A stretch of DNA of 64,000 nt from Streptomyces sp. R41 (GCF_041053055.1 NZ_CP163443.1:6121001-6185000); one strand, 5' to 3'; shown: positions 46,227-57,264, counted from the first letter of the stretch. Made by a program: numbers and translations. The notes: generated by a model not told the origin, from the letters alone.

Positions 46227-47872
46227 GCGCAACAGCCGTCCACAGCCTGTGGACAACCGCGGCCGACCCGATCTCGAAGATCGACGCGCCGAAGATCGAA
46301 TACGGGCAATTGTCGCCCACCTTGATCGTCATCGGAGCTGCGATCATCGGGGTGTTGATCGAGGCGTTCGTGCCGCGCAAGTCGCGCTACTACGCCCAGG
46401 TGTTCGTCTCCGTCGTCGCACTCGCCGCCGCGTTCGCCGCGGTCGTCGCGCTCGCGGCGGGCGGATACGGCACCACGAAGGCGCACATCGCGGCGATGGG
46501 CGCAATCGCGGTCGACGGGCCTTCCTTGTTCCTGCAGGGCACGATCCTGCTCGCGGGCATCCTCGGCGTATTCACCTTTGCCGAGCGACGGCTCGACCCG
46601 GAGGCGCACGGCAACCGCGTCGACTCATTTGCCGCGCAGGCCGCCTCCGTGCCCGGCAGCGACAGCGAGAAGGCCGCCGTGAAGGCCGGGTTCACCACCA
46701 CCGAGGTGTTCCCGCTCCTGCTCTTCGCGATCGGCGGCATGCTGGTCTTCCCGTCGGCCAACGACCTGCTGACGCTGTTCATCGCGCTGGAAGTCTTCTC
46801 GCTGCCCTTGTATTTGCTGTGCGCCGTGGCCCGCCGCAAGCGGCTCATGTCGCAGGAGGCCGCGGTCAAGTACTTCCTGCTCGGCGCCTTCGCCTCCGCG
46901 TTCACGCTCTTCGGCATCGCCCTGCTGTACGGCTACGCGGGCTCGGTGTCGTACGCGACGATCGCGCAGGTCGTCGACGGCACGATCACGAACGTCGACC
47001 CGGCGCTGGCCGGCACCATGGGCAACGATGCGCTGCTGCTGATGGGCGCCGCCATGGTCGTCATGGGCCTGCTGTTCAAGGTCGGCGCGGTGCCGTTCCA
47101 CATGTGGACGCCGGATGTCTACCAGGGCGCGCCGACACCGGTCACCGGCTTCATGGCGGCGGCGACGAAGGTGGCCGCCTTCGGCGCGCTGCTGCGTCTG
47201 CTGTACGTCGTCCTGCCGGGCCTGCGCTGGGACTGGCGTCCGGTCATGTGGGCCGTCGCGATCGTCACCATGCTGGGCGGTGCGATCGTCGCGATCACCC
47301 AGACCGACATCAAGCGGTTGCTGGCGTACTCGTCGATCGCGCACGCGGGCTTCATCCTCGCGGGTGTCATCGCGACCTCGCCCGACGGCGTCTCCTCCGT
47401 CCTCTTCTACCTGGGCGCGTACTCGTTCGTCACGATCGGCGCCTTCGCCGTCGTGACGCTCGTCCGGGACGCGGGCGGCGAGGCCACGCACCTGTCCAAG
47501 TGGGCGGGGCTCGGACGCAGGTCCCCGCTGGTGGCGGCCGTGTTCGCGGTCTTCCTGCTGGCCTTCGCGGGTATCCCGCTGACCTCCGGTTTCGCCGGAA
47601 AGTTCGCCGTGTTCAAGGCGGCGGCGGAGGGCGGCGCGGGCGCGCTGGTCGTGGTCGGTGTGATCTCGTCGGCGATCGCGGCGTTCTTCTACATCCGCGT
47701 GATCGTGCTGATGTTCTTCAGCGAGCCGCGGCCGGAGGGTCCGACGGTCGCGGTGCCGTCGCCGCTGACCATGACGGCGATCGGGGTGGGCGTGGCGGTC
47801 ACGCTGGTGCTGGGTGTGGCGCCGCAGTACTTCCTCGACCTGGCAGGCCAGGCGGGGGTCTTCGTCCGCTGA
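46223..47872 (+). CDS. nuoN: NADH-quinone oxidoreductase subunit N
   Basis: A 549-residue antiporter-like subunit, the last gene of the operon. It has FIALEVFSLPLYLLCAV, KVGAVPFHMWTPDVYQGAPTPVTGFM and the SSIAHAGFIL stretch. GTG 46223 overlaps the nuoM stop. A strong hairpin follows at 47885. Confidence 0.96.
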   Translation: MSATAVHSLWTTAADPISKIDAPKIEYGQLSPTLIVIGAAIIGVLIEAFVPRKSRYYAQVFVSVVALAAAFAAVVALAAGGYGTTKAHIAAMGAIAVDGPSLFLQGTILLAGILGVFTFAERRLDPEAHGNRVDSFAAQAASVPGSDSEKAAVKAGFTTTEVFPLLLFAIGGMLVFPSANDLLTLFIALEVFSLPLYLLCAVARRKRLMSQEAAVKYFLLGAFASAFTLFGIALLYGYAGSVSYATIAQVVDGTITNVDPALAGTMGNDALLLMGAAMVVMGLLFKVGAVPFHMWTPDVYQGAPTPVTGFMAAATKVAAFGALLRLLYVVLPGLRWDWRPVMWAVAIVTMLGGAIVAITQTDIKRLLAYSSIAHAGFILAGVIATSPDGVSSVLFYLGAYSFVTIGAFAVVTLVRDAGGEATHLSKWAGLGRRSPLVAAVFAVFLLAFAGIPLTSGFAGKFAVFKAAAEGGAGALVVVGVISSAIAAFFYIRVIVLMFFSEPRPEGPTVAVPSPLTMTAIGVGVAVTLVLGVAPQYFLDLAGQAGVFVR

Positions 47873-47884
47873 ACCGCGCAAGTG

Positions 47885-47920
47885 CCGGGCCTCGCTCCCT
47901 CCTCGGGAGCGGGGCCCGCG
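47885..47920 (+). terminator. Hairpin after nuoN
   Basis: GGGCCTCGCTCCC pairs with GGGAGCGGGGCCC across TCCTC. There is no T-run, but the stem is long and sits just after the operon. It likely ends nuo transcription. Confidence 0.6.
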
Positions 47921-48091
47921 GCATGATCAGCGGGCTGCGTGGGGCGCGCTGTCCAGGGGAGCGCGGCGAGCCGGGAGCCGGTGCGTACCGAAGCCGTCCG
48001 GTCGCAGCCTGTGGATAACTCTGAGGCTGTCGGTGCGGGGCCCTATGGTGGCTGTCGTGGGCGAAGCACGACATACGGGGGACGACGGGCG

Positions 48092-50089
<1,998 letters not shown>

Positions 50090-50255
50090 GGGTGCGGCGC
50101 GTTCGTAACCGCCCCCCTGCTGTGGGCATGCGTGTCGCTAGGGGCGACACCCGTCCCCGAGAGCGCGGCACCCCGTAAGTGCCGGGCTGCGCGACCCACC
50201 CCGGCGCCGGCACCCACGCCGGCCGCCCTTGGGCGCGGCCGCATGCGGCACGGCG

Positions 50256-53009
50256 TCACAACGCCCGTGACGCATATGCCCTGACGTCCGCGTCGGGGTC
50301 CGTCACCGCCGTGGCGAGGGCGGCGCGGGCTTCGGCGACATCGGCATGGCGGACCAGCGCCAGCACCGCAGCCTTGCGGACGTCGGCGTTCGGGTCGCCC
50401 AGAGCCTTGGCCAGGGCGGGGACGGCCACGTCGGTATCCGCGCCGGACAGCGCGGTGGCGGCGCCGGCCCGGACCTGCCAGGCGGCGTCGGCCTGGGCGG
50501 CGACGGCGCGCGCGGCGAGCGGCGCCGGGCACCCCGTGGCCGCCAGCGTCTCGAAAGCCGCCGCGCGGACCAGGGCGTCGGGGTCCTCGGAGAGCCGATC
50601 GAGGGTGTGCTCGACCGGCCTCCCCGGGGTCACGTTGGCCAGGGCCTTGGCCACGGTGACGCGGACCTCGCGGGAAGGGTCTGCCGCCGCCCGGGCCAGG
50701 GGCTCCGCGGCGTCGATCGAGACGAGGGCGCGTACGGCCTCGATCCGGACGGCGGTGGCGGGATCGGCGAGGGCGTCCGCGAACAGCGCCGCGTCACCGA
50801 GGCGCAGCGCCCGCAGGACGTCCAGGGAGGCGGCGCGTACGACGGGATCGTCCTCGGCGAGGGCGGAGGCGAGACCGTCGCGCAGGTCTGGCTCGGGCGG
50901 CAGCGTCTCGACCAGCTCGCGCAGCGAGGCCGCGGCGGCGGCCCGTACATCGCCGTGCGGGTCGCGGAGCGCGGTGGCCAGGGCGGGGCCGGTACCGGGC
51001 GGCACGGTCTCGGTGAGTACGGCGACGGTCGCCCGCCGGACGGCAGGGGAGGGATCGCTCAAGTAGGGCCGCAGGGTGGAGAGGTCGGGCTCCTCTTCGG
51101 AGAGGGCGAGGAGTTCCAGCAGGCGCGGTGTGGAGTCGTCATCCGCGTCCGGGTGATTGCTGGTGCCGGCGTCGGGGATGTCGGTGACCGCCGACGGCGA
51201 GGCCACCGGTGCCGCATCACGGGCACCCGCCGTGGCCACGCCCTCCGGGTGGACCTCGCCGAGGTGCCGGGAGGGGCCGCCGGTGGGGGTGAAATCGGGG
51301 ACGGGGACCAGATAGGGGGCCACGGGTCGGGCCGTGAACTCCATCGAGCCGGAGGGGGACTTGTGCAGGTCGAGGTGGTGGAACCAAGAGGCGTCGTCGC
51401 GCGCGGGATGGTCCGTGCGGTCGTGGTACAGGCCCCAGCGGGACTCCGTGCGGGCCAGCGAGGCGCGCGCGGCCATCTCCGCGCAGTCGCGGATGAAGGT
51501 GACCTCGGCGCACCGCATCAGCTCATGGGGCGTGCGGGCACCCATCTCCGCGATGTCCTTACGCATCCGCTCGAACGCTTCCAGGGCGAGCGACAGCCGG
51601 GCGCCGGACTTCGGCGGTGCCACGTAGTCGTTCACGAAGCGGCGGAGTTTGTATTCGACCTGGGGTTGAGGCGGGCCGTCCGGGCTGCGCAGCGGGCGGT
51701 AGATCAGTTCGTGCGCGTCGCGGAGTTGGTCCTGCGGCAACTCGCCCTCGTAGGGCTTGTACTGGGCCGCGTCGGCGCCCGCGAGGTCGCCGAAGACGAA
51801 GGCGCCGATCATGTAGTTGTGGGGGACGCAGGCCAGGTCTCCAGCGGCGTACAGGCGCGGCACGGTCGTACGGGCGTGGTCGTCGACCCGTACGCCGGAA
51901 GCGGAGTGGCCGCCGCACAGGCCGATCTCGGAGATGTGCATCTCGATGTCGTGGGTGCGGTAGTCGTGGCCGCGGCCGGCGTGGAAGGTGCCGCGGGTGG
52001 GGCGTTCCGTGGTGTGCAGGATGGATTCGAGGGCGCTGATCGACTCCTCGGGGAGGTGGCTCAGTTTGAGGTACACCGGGCCCCGGTCCGAGGCGACCTC
52101 CGCGGCGAACTCCGCCATCATCTGGCCGGACCAGTAGTCGGAGTCGACGAAGCGCTCGCCGTGCCGGTTGACCTGGTAGCCGCCGAAGGGGTTGGCGACG
52201 TAGGCGCAGGCGGGGCCGTTGTAGTCCTTGATCAGCGGGTTGATCTGGAAGCACTCGATGCCGCTGAGCTCGGCGCCGGCGTGGTAGGCCATGGCGTAGC
52301 CGTCACCGGCGTTGGTGGGGTTCTCGTACGTTCCGTAGAGGTAGCCGGAGGCGGGCAGGCCGAGGCGGCCGCAGGCGCCGGTGGCGAGGATGACGGCACC
52401 GGCGCGGACCGAGACGAAGCCGCCCGTGCGGGTGTTGAAGCCCGCCGCCCCGACCGCGCGGCCCTCCGCCGTGAGGACCCGCACCGGCATCACGCGGTTC
52501 TCGATCCGGATCCGCTCACGCGTCTCGCGGCGCCGCAGCTGCCGGTAGAGGACCTTCTTGACGTCCTTGCCCTCGGGCATCGGCAGCACGTACGAGCCGG
52601 ACCGGTGCACCTGGCGGACCGCGTACTCGCCGTGCTCGTCCTTCTCGAACTTCACGCCGTACGACTCCAGGCGCTGCACCATGGCGAAGCCGCGGGTCGC
52701 GGTCTGGCGGACGGTGGACTGGTCGACGATGCCGTCGTTGGCGCGGGTGATCTCGGCGACGTAGTCGTCGGGTTCGGCGCGGCCGGGGATGACCGCGTTG
52801 TTGACGCCGTCCATGCCCATGGCGAGGGCGCCGGAGTGGCGGACGTGCGCCTTCTCCAGGAGGAGGACGTCGGCCCCATGCTCGGCGGCGGTGAGGGCCG
52901 CCATGGTGCCGGCCGTGCCGCCACCGATGACGAGGACGTCACAGGTGAGTTCCTCGGCGTCCGCGAGGGCGGGGATCTCCATACGGGTGTCCGCGCGGGT
53001 GGTGTCCAC
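50256..53009 (-). CDS. AprA-like FAD oxidoreductase fused to HEAT repeats
   Basis: A 917-residue protein. Residues 1-580 belong to the fumarate reductase/succinate dehydrogenase flavoprotein superfamily. The FAD motif is VIGGGTAG (27-34), and the following KAHVRHSGALAMGMDGVN fits the adenylylsulfate reductase alpha (AprA) branch (K-x-x-x-x-x-SGA-x-A-x-G) better than FrdA/SdhA. IGAFVFGDLAG is near the second FAD contact. After a Pro/Ser/Asp linker, about 625-917 are eight or nine PBS-lyase-type HEAT repeats (DPSPAVRRATVAVL, DPHGDVRAAAAASL, DPNADVRKAAVLAL). It is the last gene of the cluster with an AprB-like ferredoxin. A substrate cannot be named; the HEAT tail is probably a partner or docking surface. 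Confidence 0.82.
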   Translation of the reverse strand: MDTTRADTRMEIPALADAEELTCDVLVIGGGTAGTMAALTAAEHGADVLLLEKAHVRHSGALAMGMDGVNNAVIPGRAEPDDYVAEITRANDGIVDQSTVRQTATRGFAMVQRLESYGVKFEKDEHGEYAVRQVHRSGSYVLPMPEGKDVKKVLYRQLRRRETRERIRIENRVMPVRVLTAEGRAVGAAGFNTRTGGFVSVRAGAVILATGACGRLGLPASGYLYGTYENPTNAGDGYAMAYHAGAELSGIECFQINPLIKDYNGPACAYVANPFGGYQVNRHGERFVDSDYWSGQMMAEFAAEVASDRGPVYLKLSHLPEESISALESILHTTERPTRGTFHAGRGHDYRTHDIEMHISEIGLCGGHSASGVRVDDHARTTVPRLYAAGDLACVPHNYMIGAFVFGDLAGADAAQYKPYEGELPQDQLRDAHELIYRPLRSPDGPPQPQVEYKLRRFVNDYVAPPKSGARLSLALEAFERMRKDIAEMGARTPHELMRCAEVTFIRDCAEMAARASLARTESRWGLYHDRTDHPARDDASWFHHLDLHKSPSGSMEFTARPVAPYLVPVPDFTPTGGPSRHLGEVHPEGVATAGARDAAPVASPSAVTDIPDAGTSNHPDADDDSTPRLLELLALSEEEPDLSTLRPYLSDPSPAVRRATVAVLTETVPPGTGPALATALRDPHGDVRAAAAASLRELVETLPPEPDLRDGLASALAEDDPVVRAASLDVLRALRLGDAALFADALADPATAVRIEAVRALVSIDAAEPLARAAADPSREVRVTVAKALANVTPGRPVEHTLDRLSEDPDALVRAAAFETLAATGCPAPLAARAVAAQADAAWQVRAGAATALSGADTDVAVPALAKALGDPNADVRKAAVLALVRHADVAEARAALATAVTDPDADVRAYASRAL

Positions 53010-53020
53010 GGGGGTGCCTT

Positions 53021-53890
53021 TCAGGTGCTGAGGGAGGTGAGGACCTCGCGGCGCAGGGACAGCCTCGCCGGGTCGTCCAGGGCGGATCGCTCACGAGGGC
53101 GCGGGACTTCGCGTACGGCGAGTAGCCTGCCGGCGCTGTGGGAGCCGGCGCCGTCGAGCGGACGTCCGGAGCCGAGCAGGGCGACGCGGTCGCCCAGGAA
53201 CAGCGCCTCGTCCACGTCGTGCGTCACGAAGACCACCGTGGCGCCGGTTCCGTGCAACACCTCGACCAGCAGGTCCTGCATTCCGGCGCGGGTCTGGGCG
53301 TCGAGGGCGCCGAATGGTTCGTCCATGAGGACGGCGCGGGGCGCTCCGGCGAGGGCACGGGCGAGTTGGACCCGTTGGCGCTGTCCTCCGGAGACACGGT
53401 GCGGCAACTGCCGTCCGTGGCCGGCGAGTCCGACCCGGGCGAGCCAGGAGTCGGCCTGGGCGCGACGTTCGGCGCGGGACAACCCCTTGATGGCCAGCGG
53501 GAGTTCGACATTGGCGCGCAGGGTGCGCCAGGGGAGCAGGGCGTCCTCCTGGAAGACGAGCGCACGGTCGGCGGCGGGGCCCACCAGGGGGCGGCCGTCC
53601 TGGGTGACCGTTCCCGCGAGGGCGGGCAGCAGCCCGGCCAGGGTGCGCAGGAGGGTCGACTTGCCACAGCCCGAGGGGCCGACGACCGTGATGATCTCGC
53701 CGGGGGCGATGTCGAGGTCGACCCCGTCGAGGACGGGGGCACCGGGGCGGCCGAGGGAGGCGTTCACGACGGACAGGCGGGTGCCGCGCGTGGCGATGGA
53801 TGTCCCGGTCTCGGCGACGGCCGACTCCGTGCCCGCGACAGGCGGCTCCGTGCCGGCGACGGACGTCTCGGTCTCAGACGAGGTGCTCAT
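53021..53890 (-). CDS. ABC importer ATPase, nitrate/sulfonate/taurine type
   Basis: A 289-residue ATPase of the SsuB/TauB/NrtD class. Walker A is GPSGCGKS (71-78), then the Q-loop FQEDALLPWRTL, signature VSGGQRQRVQLARAL, Walker B LMDEPFGALD and VTHDVDEA. The first 33 residues are a repetitive Thr/Glu/Ala stretch (SVAGTEPPVAGTESAVAETGTS) not usual in the family. It overlaps the permease gene by 17 bases. Confidence 0.9.
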   Translation of the reverse strand: MSTSSETETSVAGTEPPVAGTESAVAETGTSIATRGTRLSVVNASLGRPGAPVLDGVDLDIAPGEIITVVGPSGCGKSTLLRTLAGLLPALAGTVTQDGRPLVGPAADRALVFQEDALLPWRTLRANVELPLAIKGLSRAERRAQADSWLARVGLAGHGRQLPHRVSGGQRQRVQLARALAGAPRAVLMDEPFGALDAQTRAGMQDLLVEVLHGTGATVVFVTHDVDEALFLGDRVALLGSGRPLDGAGSHSAGRLLAVREVPRPRERSALDDPARLSLRREVLTSLST

Positions 53891-54728
53891 CGCGCACCCC
53901 CTCAGGGCGTTCAAGCGCCGGAGTCGGGGAGACCGGCGCGGTCTTGCGGACGCGCGCGCCGGTGACGTACTCCGTGCGCGGCAGCCAGCGGGTGAGCCAC
54001 CGGCCCACGCGTTCGACCGCCGTGGACGTGAGCCAGCCGAGCACCCCGATCGTGACCATGCCCACGAAGACGCCGGGGTAGTCGACGACGGTGTAGTCCT
54101 GCCAGGTGCGGTAGCCGACGCCGTACTGGCCGGAGATCATCTCGGCGGAGATGACGCAGATCCACGAGACGCCGATGCCGACCGACAGGCCACCGAAGAT
54201 CCCGGGGAGGGCGCCCGGCAGGATCACCGAGCCGAGCACCCGCCACCGGCCGCCGCCCATGGTGCGTACCGCCTCCTCCCATACGGGGGTCAGCGCGCGC
54301 ACCGCGTGCCGGGTGGAGACCAGGACCGGGAAGAAGGCGGCGGTGCAGGTGATGAAGACGATGCCTTGTTCGTTGGAGGGGAAGAGAAGGATCGCGACGG
54401 GGACGAGGGCGATCGCCGGGATCGGGCGGACCACTTCCAGGACCGGGCCGAGCAGGTCCTCGGCGAAGCGGGAGCGCGCCACGGTCACTCCGGTGGCCAC
54501 GCCCAGGACGGCCGCCAGCAGGAAGCCGGTGAGGATCCGGGTGAGGCTGTCGGTGAGGTCCGTCCAGTAGTCGTCGCCGCCCAGCCGGTCGCCGAAGGCG
54601 CGGGCCACATCGGCGACGGTCGGGAACTGCGAGAAGCGCAGCCAGAGGTCGACGTTCAGGCTGGTCAGCAGCTGCCAGGCGGTCAGGGCCGCGGTGAGCG
54701 ACGCGGCCCTGACGAGATACCGGGTCAT
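53874..54728 (-). CDS. ABC importer permease, nitrate/sulfonate/taurine type
   Basis: A 284-residue permease with six membrane helices and the BPD-type EAA loop (EEAVRTMGGGRWRVLGSVILPGALPGI). It pairs with the ATPase (17-base overlap) and the binding protein (4-base overlap), forming one transport unit. The class usually brings in sulfonates, taurine, nitrate, bicarbonate, or pyrimidine/thiamine precursors. ATG 54728 gives the normal first helix. Confidence 0.9.
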   Translation of the reverse strand: MTRYLVRAASLTAALTAWQLLTSLNVDLWLRFSQFPTVADVARAFGDRLGGDDYWTDLTDSLTRILTGFLLAAVLGVATGVTVARSRFAEDLLGPVLEVVRPIPAIALVPVAILLFPSNEQGIVFITCTAAFFPVLVSTRHAVRALTPVWEEAVRTMGGGRWRVLGSVILPGALPGIFGGLSVGIGVSWICVISAEMISGQYGVGYRTWQDYTVVDYPGVFVGMVTIGVLGWLTSTAVERVGRWLTRWLPRTEYVTGARVRKTAPVSPTPALERPEGVRDEHLV

Positions 54729-56146
54729 GACGCGCGCTCCAGGGCGGTGGCGTACGAGATGGTGCGCGCGCCCTGGTGGTCGGCGATGTACGCCCGGGCG
54801 GTCTCCGCCGTGACGAAGGGGTGCAGGTCGTCGCCGTCGGCCACCCACACCGCCTTGTCGGCGAACCACAGGGTGCCGGTGGTGGTGTCGGGGACGTACG
54901 CGGCGCGGAGAGCGGTGCGATGCGCGGCCACGTAATGGAGAAGGGAGGCGGGGGAGTTGAAGGTACGCGTGCTGGTGGCGCCCTTGGGCCAGGCCTGGCT
55001 CGCGGCCGGTGGGGGTGTCGCGGTGAGCTGGTCGGCGTACGCGGTCGGGCCGAGGGCGCGCTTCACGTACTGGTCGTCGACGAAGGCGTCCACGTCCACG
55101 TCGCCGACGAGCTTCGCCGACTTCAGGACGGACACGTCCTTCTTCAGGGCAGAGATCAGGCTCGGTTGCAGCGCCGGGTTGAAGGTGGCGATGCCATGAG
55201 CGCCGTTGTAGAGGTAGACGACCTCGGCGGGCAGGCCGGTCGCCTTCGCGACCTTCTCCGCCGCGGCCACCGGGTGGTCGTGGAGGTAGGCCGTCGCGTC
55301 CGACTGCGCCTTCAGGAACGCCTCCAGCACGGCAGGGCGCTTCTTCGCGAAGTCCTCGCGGGCGGTGACGCCGTGGAAGGTCGGCAGGTTCAGTTCGGCG
55401 CCGTCGTACAGGGCCTTCGCTTTGCCCTGGTAGGCGAGCAGACCGGGCCATGCGACGAACTGCGAGAGCGCGTCCGTGCTGCCCGCCGCGAGGGCCGAAG
55501 CGCCCACCGCGGGCTGCTGGTTGAGCTTCTCGACGCCCTTGGCCGGGTCGATTCCGGCGCGCTGGAGGGCCCGTACGAGAGTGCCGTCGGCGGCCGAGCC
55601 GACGCTGGTCGACACCTTCTTGCCGCGCAGGTCATTCAGCGAACGGAGCTTCGAACCCGGCGCCGTGACGATGGTGTTGAGGCCCCCGCGGAGGTTGTAG
55701 CCGGTGACGGAGACCAGGTGGGTGGGGCGGCCGAGTTGTTTGCCGCGGGCCGCGTTGATGAGGAGCGGGAAGTCACCCATCGAGCCGATGTCGATCTTTC
55801 CGGCGGTCATCTGGGCGGTGATCGGGGCGCCGGTCGCGTAGTCCTGCCAGTTCACCTTGTAGGTGGTGCCGTCTCCGAGGGCGTTCAGCTCCTTTTCGAA
55901 GGAGCCGAGCGAGCGGAGGAGGGTGCCTGCTGTGACCGTGTTGATCGTTTTGGACTGGTAGCCGATCGTGACGGTGACCGTGGAGCCGTCGCCGGGACCG
56001 GTGTCGGTGCCGCAGGCGGTGAGGGGGAGTGCGAGGGCGGTCGTGACGAGGGCGGCGAGTGCTTTGCTCTTTGCGCCGTGCTTGGCCCCGCGCATGTCCT
56101 TGTGCGCGGCTCCGTGTTTCGCCTTGCGTATTGCCTTGTGTTTCAT
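54725..56146 (-). CDS. ABC importer substrate-binding lipoprotein
   Basis: A 473-residue lipoprotein, longer than the usual 320-350 of this class. The first 28 residues are an unusual Lys/His/Ala repeat (KHKAIRKAKHGAAHKDMRGAKHG), then the lipobox LTAC with Cys45. The binding domain has VTIGYQSKTINTVTAGTLLRSLG, GKIDIGSMGDFPLL and SVGSAADGTLVRALQRAG, typical of SsuA/TauA/NMT1-like proteins. An extra C-terminal domain of about 100 residues with TTGTLWFADKAVWVAD is present. It is the capturing part of the importer. Confidence 0.88.
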   Translation of the reverse strand: MKHKAIRKAKHGAAHKDMRGAKHGAKSKALAALVTTALALPLTACGTDTGPGDGSTVTVTIGYQSKTINTVTAGTLLRSLGSFEKELNALGDGTTYKVNWQDYATGAPITAQMTAGKIDIGSMGDFPLLINAARGKQLGRPTHLVSVTGYNLRGGLNTIVTAPGSKLRSLNDLRGKKVSTSVGSAADGTLVRALQRAGIDPAKGVEKLNQQPAVGASALAAGSTDALSQFVAWPGLLAYQGKAKALYDGAELNLPTFHGVTAREDFAKKRPAVLEAFLKAQSDATAYLHDHPVAAAEKVAKATGLPAEVVYLYNGAHGIATFNPALQPSLISALKKDVSVLKSAKLVGDVDVDAFVDDQYVKRALGPTAYADQLTATPPPAASQAWPKGATSTRTFNSPASLLHYVAAHRTALRAAYVPDTTTGTLWFADKAVWVADGDDLHPFVTAETARAYIADHQGARTISYATALERAS

Positions 56147-56161
56147 GGGAGTTCGGGCCTC

Positions 56162-56389
56162 TCACCGGAGCAGATAGGGCATGTTGACCGTGACGGCTCC
56201 GGTGGGACAGCGGGCCGCGCACGGGCCGCAGTACCAGCACTCGTCGACGTGCATGTACGCCTTGCCGTTGCTCTCGTCGATGGCGAGGGAGTCCAGCGGG
56301 CACATGTCCACGCAGAGGGTGCAGCCGTCGATGCACTTCGACTCGTCGATGGTCACGGGCACGTCGGCCCGCTGGGGCGCCAAGGGCAT
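56162..56389 (-). CDS. AprB-like two-cluster ferredoxin
   Basis: A 75-residue protein with two [4Fe-4S] sites: CIDGCTLCVDMCP and CWYCGPCAARCP. The second, with CW-x-C-x-x-C and the Lys-Ala-Tyr stretch before it, resembles the beta subunit of adenylylsulfate reductase (AprB), though without the long AprB tail. It is a natural electron partner for the AprA-like flavoprotein of the same cluster. It lies 15 bases before the binding-protein gene. Confidence 0.85.
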   Translation of the reverse strand: MPLAPQRADVPVTIDESKCIDGCTLCVDMCPLDSLAIDESNGKAYMHVDECWYCGPCAARCPTGAVTVNMPYLLR

Positions 56390-56426
56390 GGCTGTCTCCA
56401 GGGAGGTCCTGCGGGAAGGGCGGGTC

Positions 56427-56486
56427 GGGAGGAGTGGGCTCGGGAGGAGTGGGCTCGGGCTGGGTGGGCTCGGGCTGGGTGGGGTC
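56427..56486. repeat. Four tandem 15-bp units
   Basis: GGGAGGAGTGGGCTC occurs twice (56427, 56442), then GGGCTGGGTGGGCTC (56457) and a variant (56472). The array lies between the GntR-type gene and the ferredoxin and touches the 3' end of the former. Confidence 0.7.
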
Positions 56487-57264
56487 AGCGCGCGCGGCGG
56501 AGTCGGCCGCTCATCGTGATGCGGTCGCCGCGGAAGCGGATGAACTCCAGGTCGACGGGGCGGCCGTCGGCGAGATGCGTGAGGCGTTCCAGCATGAGCA
56601 CGGCGGTGCCGCGCGGGGCCTGCAGTACGGCGGCCGAGTGGGCGTCGGCGTTGACCGCCTCCAGGGTGATGTCGGCGTGCCCGAGGGGCTGCCCCGTGAC
56701 AGCTTCCAGGAGCCGGAAGACGTCGGTGTTCTCCAGGTCGGCGCCGAGCAGGGCGGTGCCGAGGTCGAGCGGGATGTAGGTGAGGTCGAGGGAGAGGGGG
56801 AGGCCGTCGAGGCGGCGGAGGCGTTCGATGTAGAGCACGTCGGCGCCGGGGGCGATGTGGAGGCGGTCGGCCACCGGGGCGGGTGCGGCGACGGGGCCGA
56901 CGGTGCGGACTTCGTTGGTGACCTGGCCGTGTTCGCGCAGGGTCTCCGCGAGTCCCATCAGCCGGTCGAGCCCGTGGGGGTACTTCTGGGCGACGACGAC
57001 CGTGCCGACGCCGGGGAGGCGTTCCACCAAGCCCTCCGCGCGGAGCAGGTCGAGGGCCTGGCGGACGGTGTTGCGGGAGGCGCGGTAGTCGGTGCCGAGG
57101 GTGGTCTCGTGCGGGAGGGAGCCGTTCGGGTAGCCGCCGGTCAGGATCTGGTGGCGGAGCAGGTCGGCGAGTTGGCGGGCCTGGTCCGCGCGCAGCCGGC
57201 GCCGGTGGGCGGCGACGGTGGTCGCGCCCTGGCCGGCGTGGTCTCGGATGCGGTCGGTGGGCAT
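56485..57264 (-). CDS. GntR/HutC-type regulator with UTRA domain
   Basis: A 259-residue repressor-type protein. The winged helix (about 28-95) has QARQLADLLRHQILTGGYPNGSLPHE, SRNTVRQALDLLRAEGLVERLPGVGTVV. The UTRA effector domain follows, with LYIERLRRLDGLPLSLDLTYIPLDL and LMLERLTHLADGRPVDLEFIRFRGDR. It should control the downstream ferredoxin, importer and flavoprotein genes in response to a small molecule, perhaps the transported one. ATG 57264 is used. TATCGT shortly upstream could be a -10 box of a leaderless message. Confidence 0.88.
   Translation of the reverse strand: MPTDRIRDHAGQGATTVAAHRRRLRADQARQLADLLRHQILTGGYPNGSLPHETTLGTDYRASRNTVRQALDLLRAEGLVERLPGVGTVVVAQKYPHGLDRLMGLAETLREHGQVTNEVRTVGPVAAPAPVADRLHIAPGADVLYIERLRRLDGLPLSLDLTYIPLDLGTALLGADLENTDVFRLLEAVTGQPLGHADITLEAVNADAHSAAVLQAPRGTAVLMLERLTHLADGRPVDLEFIRFRGDRITMSGRLRRAR

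Noticed and set aside
50120..50160. Another copy of the G/C hairpin repeat near GTGTCGCTAGGGGCGACAC
   Set aside because: It is a simple short hairpin after recQ and lacks the GGGGGTCCCCCC core of the repeat family.
50256..53009. Succinate dehydrogenase or L-aspartate oxidase
   Set aside because: The region after the FAD motif follows the AprA pattern (SGA-x-A-x-G), there is no SdhB or cytochrome b partner, and no nadA/nadC genes are near.
50346..54935. A 1529-codon open frame on the plus strand
   Set aside because: It lies antisense to the flavoprotein, ATPase and permease genes, has Gly/Arg/Val-rich shadow composition and matches no family. Long antisense frames are normal in such G/C-rich DNA.
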